This document shows, in pieces, positions 1-6,916 of a DNA stretch of 64,000 nucleotides. The stretch is from positions 1,509,501-1,573,500 of the forward strand of contig CP107220.1 of assembly GCA_025757685.1 (NCBI GenBank), given 5' to 3'. Both the position numbers and the translations under genes were made by a program. The notes below the pieces were generated by a model that worked only from the letters and a program-made list of their open reading frames with translations, was not told where the DNA came from and made no database searches. Source of the DNA: Oscillospiraceae bacterium. Lineage in GTDB: Bacteria; Bacillota; Clostridia; Oscillospirales; Acutalibacteraceae. How positions within the stretch are numbered: the first letter of the stretch is position 1; the number at the start of each line of letters is the position of its first letter.

Positions 1-989
1 TCCTGCTCTAACAGGCCGAGTTTCGCCTCCAGTTCTTTTATCTTGTCAACATAAAGCTGCTTTTCAATATCATCCGCTTTATGTAGATAAGTCATGAGTT
101 TCTGAATTTCATTCTTGAACTGCCGTTCTTCCTTATCGAGCTTTGCTTTTTCGCGTTCAATTTCACGGCGCACTTTTTCTTCTTCAAGCATTTGCTCTCG
201 GATCGCGCGTTGTTCTTCCTTTTCGCGCTCCGCCATCACCTGATTGCCGTACATACAGTTGAGCTGCTCCAGCTTAATCTCCAGCAGCGGGCGGTTGAGT
301 TCCACTCCGTCTGGCGCAAAAATCCTGTTGAGCATTTCAAAGGACTTGATGATTTTTGAACGCGCACTGTCAATGTTCCGCGTGGTAACATTCTTGATAA
401 TAGCCGCCGCTTCCGAATTAAAGCAACGCAGGATCTGTTTCACATTTGCATTTATAACAGACTTTGGCGCGTCGGAATGTACAGAGACAGCATTGTTTGA
501 GGATACACATTCTTTTTCATTAAGTTGTGCAAGAGCAAATTTGTCTTTATATTCTGCAGACGATATATCATAGTCAACAGGGACGGCGACAGAGGCAGCA
601 ACCGCTTCTTGTTGCGCCACTTCAATTTCGGCTTTAAGATTGCGGATTTCGATATTCAACTGAGAAATGCATTTCCGTTTTTGCTTCAGTTCACGCTCAA
701 CAGCTTGAACCTTTTGAGCACAACTGTCCTCTGTTTCTTTTCGCATTTTTTCCGCAGTCGCTTTGGCGTCTTGCACGCGCTGATCTGCATTGGCATTCGC
801 AAACGCCGCGTATTCGTCGGCATTTTTGATTATATTTATTTTTGAAAATGACTTCTGCAAAATATAATAGTACAGCACGAGAAACGCTACATCAGCCAAA
901 GCAAACAGCGGTACTCCTACTGTAGCCAAGATAGAAATCGCAATAATAAACGGATATGCATACAAAAGGATTTTATATTCTTTTTTCAT
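1..989 (-). CDS. DUF4041-type coiled-coil protein, partial
   Basis: The reading frame is open from an ATG at 989 (upstream GAGGA) to the window edge, so the C-terminus is missing. Residues about 10 to 40 form one or two hydrophobic membrane segments. A long charged coiled coil rich in Glu, Lys and Gln follows, then a segment around residues 190 to 240 (VKQILRCFNSEAAAIIKNV) that resembles the DUF4041 core, then more coiled coil. Family members often end in a T5orf172/GIY-YIG nuclease-like domain, which would lie outside the window. The gene is the distal member of the minus-strand lysogeny operon, a usual place for superinfection-exclusion or defence cargo. The family call is from memory of the motif; function is unknown. 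Confidence 0.65.
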   Translation of the reverse strand, partial: MKKEYKILLYAYPFIIAISILATVGVPLFALADVAFLVLYYYILQKSFSKINIIKNADEYAAFANANADQRVQDAKATAEKMRKETEDSCAQKVQAVERELKQKRKCISQLNIEIRNLKAEIEVAQQEAVAASVAVPVDYDISSAEYKDKFALAQLNEKECVSSNNAVSVHSDAPKSVINANVKQILRCFNSEAAAIIKNVTTRNIDSARSKIIKSFEMLNRIFAPDGVELNRPLLEIKLEQLNCMYGNQVMAEREKEEQRAIREQMLEEEKVRREIEREKAKLDKEERQFKNEIQKLMTYLHKADDIEKQLYVDKIKELEAKLGLLEQ

Positions 990-1042
990 TTCTTTTTTCC
1001 TCTTATTAAGTTATTACATCTATAATCACGGCGTGCCGTGAA

Positions 1043-1453
1043 TTATGATATTCCACATTCAAAGTAGAATTCAATGGCCTTGTGTATATAGTTCTCGGTC
1101 ACATTGAAATACTCGGCCAACTCGTAAGGCTCCAGGCCCTGGCGCAGCTGCACCTCCAACTCGGCCTTGGGGATCAACTTTTTTACCGCCCACTTATCTG
1201 CCCGGCGTTCGTGCTTACTGCGCCGGTCAAGCGGGGCATATAGGTTGTAGAACGACCCGGTTATGCAGTGCCCGGCTTCGTGGGCAAGGCGACAGCGGGC
1301 CTCTGCGGTGCTCTCCAGGCTCTGCTCGTCAAGTGCTATGTAATAATCATCGCCGATATTGGCAGACGCAGACTTGGCAGCGGGCATACTGCCCAGATAC
1401 ACCTCTATGTTGTTTTGCTCGATGAGATCGAACAGGGACTCAGTTGTTGTCAT
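1043..1453 (-). CDS. ImmA/IrrE-family metallopeptidase
   Basis: A 136-residue protein with the zinc-protease motif HEAGH at residues 58 to 62 (HExxH) and a downstream Glu in HERRADKWA (about residue 82) as likely third ligand. In ICEBs1 and many phages, ImmA-type proteases cleave the neighbouring XRE repressor to trigger induction. Here the gene overlaps the 3' end of the repressor gene at 1440-1805 by 14 bases in the same operon, which fits that role. The start is the ATG at 1453. Confident family call; the cleavage target is inferred from context. Confidence 0.88.
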   Translation of the reverse strand: MTTTESLFDLIEQNNIEVYLGSMPAAKSASANIGDDYYIALDEQSLESTAEARCRLAHEAGHCITGSFYNLYAPLDRRSKHERRADKWAVKKLIPKAELEVQLRQGLEPYELAEYFNVTENYIHKAIEFYFECGIS

Positions 1454-1805
1454 TCTCTCTCTTTCTCTTATCTTTGATAAATTCTACAAAACCTTTAACT
1501 TCGTTCCACATCTCGTCGGTAACCTCTCCGTCACCACCAAATAGTGCCACCTTGGCGATCTCCTCCGGACTTTGTTGGTCCGGGGGATTTTTTATGTCCG
1601 TTTTTCCAGTTAAGTAGTCAATAGACACACCGAAATACTCACTAATGCTCTTAAGTATCTCCAGTTTGGGTTCTACATCTTCTCCATTCTCATATTTTTT
1701 CTTCCAAAAGGAGACACTGCCTTTATTAAAGCCACATTCTATAGCGGCTCGTGAAGGCGAGATACCGGCCTCATTGCATATATGTTGAAAGCGGTCATAA
1801 AACAC
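1440..1805 (-). CDS. XRE-family phage repressor (CI-like)
   Basis: A 121-residue protein with an N-terminal helix-turn-helix at about residues 10 to 60 (AGISPSRAAIECGFNKGSV) followed by the SEYFGVSIDYLTG segment typical of XRE repressors. It starts at a GTG (1805-1803) with AAGGAGG upstream. It lies divergent to a Cro-like gene across a region holding four copies of a GTTTAACGAATTCAA-like repeat, so it most likely maintains lysogeny by binding them. It has no LexA-type autocleavage domain, and the following ImmA-like gene probably supplies the proteolytic switch. Confidence 0.88.
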   Translation of the reverse strand: MFYDRFQHICNEAGISPSRAAIECGFNKGSVSFWKKKYENGEDVEPKLEILKSISEYFGVSIDYLTGKTDIKNPPDQQSPEEIAKVALFGGDGEVTDEMWNEVKGFVEFIKDKRKRENDNN

Positions 1806-1841
1806 AAAAAATGCCTCCTTGTTTTGTGCAAATTACACAAA

Positions 1842-1996
1842 GTTTAACAAATTAGACTTTTTGTGTTGCAAAGTTGAACGAATTGGCTTATAATGCAAGT
1901 GTGGTTGAATTCGTTAAACTATTTCAACAGCGTTAGCAACTTTGTGTTTAATTCTTTGGACAAGATGAGTATAGCACACAGGTTTAATAAATTCAA
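1842..1996. promoter_or_regulatory. Four-copy operator region between repressor and Cro-like gene
   Basis: Four related 15-mers lie between the divergent regulators: GTTTAACAAATTAGA at 1842-1856, GTTGAACGAATTGGC at 1873-1887, the reverse complement GTTTAACGAATTCAA at 1905-1919, and GTTTAATAAATTCAA at 1982-1996. They share a GTTnAAnrAATT core. The second copy fills the spacer of the rightward promoter, and the first overlaps the probable leftward promoter region. This is the layout of a CI/Cro operator. Repeats are seen directly; which protein binds is inferred. Confidence 0.7.
1866..1894 (+). promoter_or_regulatory. Rightward early promoter
   Basis: TTGCAA at 1866-1871 and a perfect TATAAT at 1889-1894 are separated by 17 bases. 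The spacer is occupied by an operator repeat (1873-1887), so repressor binding would block RNA polymerase. It would transcribe the Cro-like gene at 2033 and the early operon after a leader of about 130 bases. Confidence 0.65.
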
Positions 1997-2032
1997 CCAC
2001 TTTTTAAAAAAATCTGGGAGGAGGTATATTTT

Positions 2033-2224
2033 TTGGACAGTTGGATTGAAACAGCAATAGGAAAAATGCACATGAACAAGATCACGCAGCGTGACCTTGC
2101 CAGGAAACTCAACTGGTCTCCGCAATATCTTTGTAATGTGCTCGGCGGAAAGCGAAAATCAAAAAGCGGAGAAGAGCGGATCCTCGGCGCAATCAACGAG
2201 ATCATCGCAGAGCGCAACAACTAA
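2033..2224 (+). CDS. Small Cro-like helix-turn-helix regulator
   Basis: A 63-residue protein that starts at TTG 2033, preceded by GGGAGGAGG. Almost the whole chain is one helix-turn-helix domain (KITQRDLARKLNWSPQYLCNVL, given as two halves KITQRDLARK and LNWSPQYLCN). It is divergent from the CI-like repressor and the first gene of the early operon, so Cro or an early activator is the natural reading. No other domain is present. Confidence 0.75.
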   Translation: MDSWIETAIGKMHMNKITQRDLARKLNWSPQYLCNVLGGKRKSKSGEERILGAINEIIAERNN

Positions 2225-2278
2225 ATACACGGCCAGCCTTTAGATAAGCAGCAGGCAGTTAAAGCGAGGTGAATAAAA

Positions 2279-2449
2279 GTGATTGTTGTATTGGTTCTTA
2301 TTTCCACTGTTGCGATGATCAGTGCGCTGATGGCGCATTGGAGGCTAAGAGCGGTTTTGTACTATTTGACTGATAAGAACATCCAATTCACCGAAGAGGA
2401 TATGGAGAAGTGCCTGCGCCAGGTGCTGGAACACCAATTCAAACGGTAG
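2279..2449 (+). CDS. 56-residue single-span membrane protein
   Basis: Starts at GTG 2279 with AAAGCGAGGTG 8 bases upstream. The first 20 residues (IVVLVLISTVAMISALMAH) form one transmembrane helix; the rest is a short charged cytoplasmic tail ending in EHQFKR. It follows the Cro-like gene and its end overlaps the end of the convergent DUF2513 gene by 11 bases. No family recognised; small membrane proteins in early phage operons often affect the host envelope or exclusion, but nothing here proves that. Confidence 0.55.
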   Translation: MIVVLVLISTVAMISALMAHWRLRAVLYYLTDKNIQFTEEDMEKCLRQVLEHQFKR

Positions 2450-2816
2450 GTGGATTAAGCAACATTGATGATAAGACACTGGTTGCGACGGATGAGAGAA
2501 CATTCAGAGAAGCAGAGGCAAATTTGGAAGCAATTTTCTTTGTTTTTCTCCATACATTGTCATCTCGGATGTTATCCAGCAGATCGTGACCTGGCATGAG
2601 GATGGATTCCACAAAATATGTTGGTGTGGTGCATAGATCTGCAACCGAGACGGCCTTTATGTATCTGGCCTCTGACAGCAAGCTGATTGTATACAAGATT
2701 TCTTCAGAAGTGTATGGGTCTATTTGAATTGTAGAGGCGTCTAAGTGGTCATTGTAACCAAGGTGCTCTTCAAGGTAGATCAGTACCTCTCTTACACAGT
2801 CTTTGTTTAATTTCAT
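2439..2816 (-). CDS. DUF2513-family protein
   Basis: A 125-residue protein starting at ATG 2816 (MKLNKDCVREVLIYLEEH), chosen because AAAGGAC lies 8 bases upstream and the DUF2513 family begins with this motif. The family pattern continues with EEILYTISLLSEARYIKA and GHDLLDNIRDDNVWRKTKK before a C-terminal helical segment. It probably has a winged-helix fold. It is the only minus-strand gene inside the early plus-strand block, so it is likely expressed in the lysogen. Function unknown. Confidence 0.85.
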   Translation of the reverse strand: MKLNKDCVREVLIYLEEHLGYNDHLDASTIQIDPYTSEEILYTISLLSEARYIKAVSVADLCTTPTYFVESILMPGHDLLDNIRDDNVWRKTKKIASKFASASLNVLSSVATSVLSSMLLNPPTV

Positions 2817-3099
2817 CTGATTTTGTCCTTTCGTCATAATAACATCATTATAGCAACAATTCACAACCAATGCCAGCCTTTTGGGCGGCGGCAGAGATAC
2901 GCAGGCAGCGGGACCTTTTTTTCATTTCTTCTCTTTCTTCTTTTCTTTTTTTGTCAAATTTACCCCCTATGTTCCTGCTTCCGGTGCCCACCCACCCAAC
3001 ATCACATTTATCGCCAACGGCACTTTTGCCGTGCAGCGGGCAGCTTGCGGCTCTGCCGCTTGCCCAAAGGGCTGGCCTAATCAAGAAAGGAGAATAGCA

Positions 3100-3417
3100 A
3101 TGAAAGTACCAATCAACAAGGACAGCCCCTTGGCAATGGACGACTTCGACGCCGCCGTGCAGCAGCGTATGGAGCGCCTGCAAAGCTATATTGACCTGAT
3201 CCGCACCGCCGAAGCTGTAGAGGAAGAGGTCAAGGTCAAGGGCGCAAAGCTGTATCTTGGTCCGGAAGATGTGGCGGCATACCTGAATTGCAGCATTCCG
3301 ACTGCCAGGCAGTATATGCACCGCCCGGGCTTCCCTCTCATTCAGTTGGGTGAGAACGGCACCAAGTTGGCTGTGTTCGCCCCGGCGTTCCACGCATACA
3401 ACGCCGGAAAATACTAA
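3100..3417 (+). CDS. Helix-turn-helix DNA-binding protein (excisionase-like fold)
   Basis: A 105-residue protein from ATG 3100, with AAAGGAG 9 bases upstream. The frame is open further upstream, but that stretch is pyrimidine-rich and has no ribosome binding site. The N-terminal half is helical and charged. The C-terminal half (YLGPEDVAAYLNCSIPTARQ) reads as a MerR/excisionase-like helix-turn-helix followed by a short wing. It may be an excisionase or early transcription factor. The 283 bases before it contain only C/T-rich sequence. A 16-bp palindrome follows its stop codon directly. Confidence 0.65.
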   Translation: MKVPINKDSPLAMDDFDAAVQQRMERLQSYIDLIRTAEAVEEEVKVKGAKLYLGPEDVAAYLNCSIPTARQYMHRPGFPLIQLGENGTKLAVFAPAFHAYNAGKY

Positions 3418-3418
3418 A

Positions 3419-3434
3419 TTGCAGTCAACTGCAA
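3419..3434. repeat. Dispersed 16-bp palindrome, copy 1
   Basis: TTGCAGTCAACTGCAA, an imperfect palindrome, lies 2 bases after the stop of the helix-turn-helix gene and 16 bases before the next start codon. Identical or reverse-complement copies occur at 20598 and 27707, and a close variant at 9518. Confidence 0.7.
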
Positions 3435-3449
3435 AGAAAGGACAAACCA

Positions 3450-3761
3450 ATGACGAAGCGAGAAAAGGCAGGGACAGTCCTGGTGGTCACCGGCTTTCTG
3501 CTGGTGATGTTGGGTTGTTGCCTTGTGGCGGATAATCCGTACTGGTGGGTGTCCGTGGTGATCAGCGGAACCGGCTATGCATTGATCGCTCTGGCGGTGT
3601 TCGTGCTGCCCAAGGAGGACGAGCCCCGACAGGACAAGCAGCTGGTGGTTGAAGATGATAAGTATAGAGTGGTGCTGCTGGCGCCGCTGACAGACTTTGA
3701 GGTGGCGTATCTGCACGCCATTCAACTTGGAAAGGATGATGAAAATGGACGATTACATTGA
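3450..3761 (+). CDS. Two-span membrane protein
   Basis: A 103-residue protein starting at ATG 3450 with AAAGGAC upstream. Two hydrophobic segments at about residues 8 to 27 and 33 to 53 are separated by a short DNPYWW loop; the C-terminal half is soluble and acidic (PKEDEPRQDKQLVVEDDKY). No family recognised. It overlaps the next gene by 17 bases, so the two are probably translated together. Confidence 0.55.
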   Translation: MTKREKAGTVLVVTGFLLVMLGCCLVADNPYWWVSVVISGTGYALIALAVFVLPKEDEPRQDKQLVVEDDKYRVVLLAPLTDFEVAYLHAIQLGKDDENGRLH

Positions 3762-3993
3762 TTTGGTGATCGCTAAACTGGATGAGGACCATATTGTTCT
3801 GCGGGCGCCGTGGAATACCGTTAGAGCCGGCGACACCGTGTATGTGCGGGGTGATGGCAACTACGAGGCACTGGAAGTCATCGCAGAACGGAAAACCAAG
3901 GTTCTGATGGAATTGCCGAAAGTGACCGCCATTATGCTGCCGCTGGAGTATGACGACGAACAAAGCGGTGGGCAAAAAGAAAAAACCGACTGA
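3745..3993 (+). CDS. Small soluble phage protein, unknown
   Basis: The product has 82 residues from ATG 3745 (MDDYIDLVIAKLDEDHIVLR). Two other ATGs at 3736 and 3739 are possible, but 3745 has the best spacing from GGAAAGG. The sequence alternates hydrophobic and charged residues (IVLRAPWNTVRAGDTVYVRG), suggesting a small beta barrel. No family recognised. Last gene before a hairpin and a 400-base gap. Confidence 0.55.
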   Translation: MDDYIDLVIAKLDEDHIVLRAPWNTVRAGDTVYVRGDGNYEALEVIAERKTKVLMELPKVTAIMLPLEYDDEQSGGQKEKTD

Positions 3994-4008
3994 GCGACCA
4001 GTCGGCTT
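3976..4008 (-). terminator. Leftward hairpin with U-run
   Basis: CCGACTG (3986-3992) and CAGTCGG (3999-4005) flank a 6-base loop. The A-run before it reads as a U-run on the minus strand, so it can terminate leftward transcripts; it also closes the early mini-operon. Confidence 0.5.
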
Positions 4009-4397
4009 AAACACAGGCGGCGAAAAGAAAGTAAAACGCCTGCGCTATATCCATTATATATAAGGACCGCAGAGAAGTCAAGGACAAGCCGTGCGGCAAG
4101 GGCGAAAAAAGGGGTCTGTGCTCCTTTTTTGCTCCTTGTTCAAAGTATTATTTTTAGGCGCAAAACGCCAACGGCAAAAGTATATATCGCTTGGCATTCT
4201 TCAGCGGGTTCAGGCGCAGGCAGGAGACCGGCGGCAACAGGGTGTGCACCCGCGCCGCATAATGAGGAGCTGTGCTCTGTGGGAATGTGGAACACGCCGG
4301 TGAACCGGTGGGAAACTTGCTTTTCCACCCGGGAGCCGATCAGCGTTTTCCAGCATTTCCATAGAGTGCCGGTCCGTCCAGAAAGGAGCAAACCAAA
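4009..4397. other. Gap of about 390 bases without a supported gene
   Basis: No frame here has a ribosome binding site and plausible protein. The sequence holds a second hairpin-like stretch at 4105-4130 (six A then GGGG, six-base loop, CTCC then six T), which could terminate in either direction, and an AT-rich patch at 4052-4064. The rest, to the Rep-like gene at 4398, is GC-rich with several short repeats of GGCG and CGCC type. A phage origin or small RNA could sit here next to the Rep-like gene, but nothing proves it. Confidence 0.35.
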
Positions 4398-5150
4398 ATG
4401 CCATGGGTGCAAAAGACCGTCCATGCGGGAAGATGTATCTATATCCAGCGCCACTACTCCTCGCGCTATGGCAGCAAACACAAATGCACCAGAGGGAGCA
4501 ACTACGGCAAAACAAGTGAGGCCCAGGCCATTGTAAACAATCGCCAGGCGTGCCTACAGCAAGAGATGATTTTTAACGCCAATTTTGGTCCAGGTGATCT
4601 GACCGCTACCTTTACATTCCGTAAGGCGGACAGACCCAAGAATCTGCAAGAGATCAAGAAACTGTGGGCGGCATATATGGCCAAACTGCGATATGCCTAC
4701 AAAAAGGCAGGTGTGGAGTTCAAATGGATGAGGGCCATTGAGACCCCGGACAAGAACCCGCATATCCACATGGCGCTGTCCGGCATCGACATAGCCAAGC
4801 TGCCTCGGTGGCCGTATGGGCGGGTGGACTTTGTGCCGGTTGATGACAGAGACCACCACACCTACGGTGGGTACCTGCGTGAGGAAACACATATCAAGCA
4901 AGGGCACAAAGGTAAGTACACCACGGCCAAAGCAAAGGTATGCTACAGCCGCAGTCGTAACCTGACCGTACCGGAGCCGGAGTACAAAATCATTTATAAT
5001 GACCACTGGGCGGACGAGCCAAAGGCACCAAAGGGCTATTATGTTGTCCGGGACACCCTGAACAACTGGGAGGACGAAGTCACCGGGTTCAAGTACCAGT
5101 CCTATGTGCTTTGCCCGATCTCAAAGAACCAACCGCACCGGCGGTGTTAG
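4398..5150 (+). CDS. HUH-type rolling-circle replication-associated protein
   Basis: A 250-residue protein starting at ATG 4398 with AAAGGAG 10 bases upstream. It has the HUH metal-binding motif in NPHIHMAL (His122, His124), preceded by beta-strand TATFTF (about 69 to 74, motif 1) and the conserved ETPDKN turn. Candidate catalytic tyrosines lie in YGGYLRE (156 to 161). The YSRSRNL segment (183 to 189) is shared by the Rep/REP_ORF2-G2P-like family found in gut phages. The predicted activity is site-specific nicking of DNA at an origin to start replication. No helicase or primase gene is nearby. An alternative is a Y1-transposase relative, less likely in this operon. Confidence 0.7.
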   Translation: MPWVQKTVHAGRCIYIQRHYSSRYGSKHKCTRGSNYGKTSEAQAIVNNRQACLQQEMIFNANFGPGDLTATFTFRKADRPKNLQEIKKLWAAYMAKLRYAYKKAGVEFKWMRAIETPDKNPHIHMALSGIDIAKLPRWPYGRVDFVPVDDRDHHTYGGYLREETHIKQGHKGKYTTAKAKVCYSRSRNLTVPEPEYKIIYNDHWADEPKAPKGYYVVRDTLNNWEDEVTGFKYQSYVLCPISKNQPHRRC

Positions 5151-5160
5151 GAGGGCGACA

Positions 5161-5496
5161 ATGACATACATACAGCAATGGGAACAAATGCGGGACAAGG
5201 TGCGAAACTTGGAACAGGAACGCCAAACCCAGCTGATCTTGGCACCGCACAACGCCTACGGCTTCAAGCTAAACATCAACCACCCGCTGATCCGGCCAAA
5301 GTGGGACGCCTTTAAGAGCACCAAGGGCCTGGGCCAGTATGGCATGACGGACGATCTGCGCCGGGAATTTGAGGAGGCAGTGCTGGCCAGTAAGTACATG
5401 CAAAAGTGCATGGAGCAGGAACAAAGGAAGATTGGCGCCGTCGAGCACCAATTCATCCGTATGGCCTACTCCGTAGAGAAACAGGCAGCGGGCTAA
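5161..5496 (+). CDS. Phage protein of unknown function
   Basis: A 111-residue protein starting at ATG 5161 with AGGAGGGC directly upstream. The N-terminus (MTYIQQWEQMRDKVRNLEQE) is a coiled coil, followed by a stretch with NHPLIRPKWDAF and a helical C-terminus. No catalytic motif is visible. It shares the TAATG junction (stop and next start sharing one base) with the DUF1064 gene, so it belongs to the replication operon. Confidence 0.6.
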   Translation: MTYIQQWEQMRDKVRNLEQERQTQLILAPHNAYGFKLNINHPLIRPKWDAFKSTKGLGQYGMTDDLRREFEEAVLASKYMQKCMEQEQRKIGAVEHQFIRMAYSVEKQAAG

Positions 5497-5906
5497 TGGG
5501 TACCCAAGAACACTGGACTGCTGCCCAGTACCAGGAGTATCTCCGGCAGCGGGCAAAGGGAAACAACAAATACCACGCCGTAAAGGTAGAGGTGGACGGC
5601 ACAGTATATGCCAGCCAAAGCGAAAGCAGGCGCGCCAAAGAGCTGCACCTACTGGAGCGGCACGGGCTGGTGCGCAATCTGCGCGAGCAGGTGCCGTATG
5701 AGCTTATTCCTGCCGGCGTTGGCCAATACCGTAAAGAGCGCTCAGTGGTGTACAAGGCGGATTTCGTTTATGAAGTATGCCAGCCGGACGGCACCTGGAA
5801 ATGGGTGGTAGAGGACACCAAGGGTGCCAAAACAAAGGAATACATCATCAAAAGAAAGCTGATGCTGTACATTCACGGCATCAGCATAAAGGAGACGGAA
5901 AAATGA
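5496..5906 (+). CDS. DUF1064 protein (resolvase/nuclease-like)
   Basis: A 136-residue protein starting at ATG 5496, which shares one base with the preceding TAA. The family features are KYHAVKVEVDGTVYASQSES near the N-terminus, the ELHLLERHGLVRNLREQV helix, and the YKADFVYEV...WVVEDTKG strand pair. In this fold the Glu and Asp/Glu-x-Lys residues match the PD-(D/E)xK nuclease pattern (E in SESRRAKE, D in KADF, ED-x-K in VEDTKG). Phage DUF1064 proteins are suspected recombination or junction nucleases. Domain call sure; enzymatic role inferred. Confidence 0.85.
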   Translation: MGTQEHWTAAQYQEYLRQRAKGNNKYHAVKVEVDGTVYASQSESRRAKELHLLERHGLVRNLREQVPYELIPAGVGQYRKERSVVYKADFVYEVCQPDGTWKWVVEDTKGAKTKEYIIKRKLMLYIHGISIKETEK

Positions 5907-6436
5907 ATTTCAAAAAATTGCTATCCATTTGCAAACGAAGCAAGGCCTATTTTCTATATGACCTGCCTGACGGCGAGCAAATGCTCAGTAATGGCAGCTG
6001 CGGTTACATCCTGTACGGCCACCCTGAATACACGCCGGAGACGCTGCGCATGGTCGCTGACTTGGCAGAGGATGACAGCGTGATCATGACAAGAATGCCA
6101 AAAGCGGATCTGCCGCTGGCAGACCAATGCCCCAATGAAGAATATGCCGCCCCACTGGACACCTGCATTGTAGCCGCAGGCGCTGTATGGCAACCGCTGA
6201 TTGTAGGTGCGGGCATGACATTCATCAACAGAAGAGCGTTGCAACCTATCGAAAAGGAAGAAGAGGGATATTACCTGTACAAGCGCGGGGACCTGGTGGT
6301 AGTTAAGTCCGGCCTGATCGTGCAGGGCGTGATCAGCACAATGGATCTGTCCAAAGCAGAAGCTGTATGCCGGGATCTGATCAACCTGGGCACCGTGGCC
6401 GGTATGGCCTTTGAGGAGCGCAACAATGAAGAATGA
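5903..6436 (+). CDS. Phage protein of unknown function
   Basis: A 177-residue protein starting at ATG 5903, overlapping the DUF1064 stop as ATGA, so translation is coupled. An upstream extension exists but only duplicates the coding end of the previous gene. The product is acidic, with an N-terminal KKLLSICKRSKAYFLYDL segment and a glycine/valine-rich middle (IVAAGAVWQPLIVGAGMTF). No known domain recognised. Confidence 0.6.
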   Translation: MNFKKLLSICKRSKAYFLYDLPDGEQMLSNGSCGYILYGHPEYTPETLRMVADLAEDDSVIMTRMPKADLPLADQCPNEEYAAPLDTCIVAAGAVWQPLIVGAGMTFINRRALQPIEKEEEGYYLYKRGDLVVVKSGLIVQGVISTMDLSKAEAVCRDLINLGTVAGMAFEERNNEE

Positions 6437-6593
6437 GAACGAAAAAACTACTATTGCAATCTTGGCGACGATATGCCGAGATGTGTGTATCTATGGCTCA
6501 ATCAATAGCCGGTGCGGCCTGGACAAGCCGGAACTGGACGAGCACTGCCAGCGTTGCGCGCTGGCGCAGATCAAGGAGGTAACGCTGAAATGA
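6426..6593 (+). CDS. Cysteine-rich 55-residue protein
   Basis: Starts at ATG 6426, overlapping the previous gene by 11 bases and the next by 4. It contains five or more cysteines arranged as CRDVC, SRCGL and CQRC, which suggests a small zinc finger. No family recognised. It is placed immediately before the PcfK/AcrIIA9-like gene in a tightly coupled operon. Confidence 0.5.
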   Translation: MKNENEKTTIAILATICRDVCIYGSINSRCGLDKPELDEHCQRCALAQIKEVTLK

Positions 6594-6907
6594 CCGAGAA
6601 AATCCAAAAAGCCATTGATAAGATCGACCAGGAGGCGGAGAAAATGAGCAGCGCAACCGTGCGCCTGCTTTGCTCACACATTATAGACCACTGCCTGGTC
6701 AATGATGAAAACGCGGACAAGGTACTGGCTGAGGGCAAGAGTCTGAAAGGCTGCTGGGATCACATCACAAGCAACGCACGAAAACAAGCAGAAGGCAACT
6801 GCACAGCCGTGCCAGACGACACCGTATACGAATGGGCAGCGGGCTATTACGGCTTTACTGCCGAAGAGACCAAGGCGGAGATCATCGACCTGCTGGATCT
6901 GCTGTGA
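6590..6907 (+). CDS. PcfK / AcrIIA9-family protein (possible Cas9 inhibitor)
   Basis: A 105-residue protein from ATG 6590, coupled to the previous stop. After an N-terminal helix, residues 50 to 90 carry the family core: KSLKGCWDHITSNARKQA, then a CTAVPDDTVYEWAAGYY stretch. This is the pattern of the PcfK superfamily, first named from enterococcal plasmid pCF10. The type II-A anti-CRISPR AcrIIA9 belongs to the same superfamily. The next gene encodes a PcfJ-like protein, the usual partner. A Cas9-inhibiting role is plausible, but PcfK-like proteins without known anti-CRISPR activity are common, so function is inference. Confidence 0.7.
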   Translation: MTEKIQKAIDKIDQEAEKMSSATVRLLCSHIIDHCLVNDENADKVLAEGKSLKGCWDHITSNARKQAEGNCTAVPDDTVYEWAAGYYGFTAEETKAEIIDLLDLL

Positions 6908-6916
6908 GGTGTCGAT

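Noticed and set aside
4091..4536. Short overlapping frames in the gap before the Rep-like gene
   Set aside because: No ribosome binding sites, no domain, and they overlap each other in different frames.
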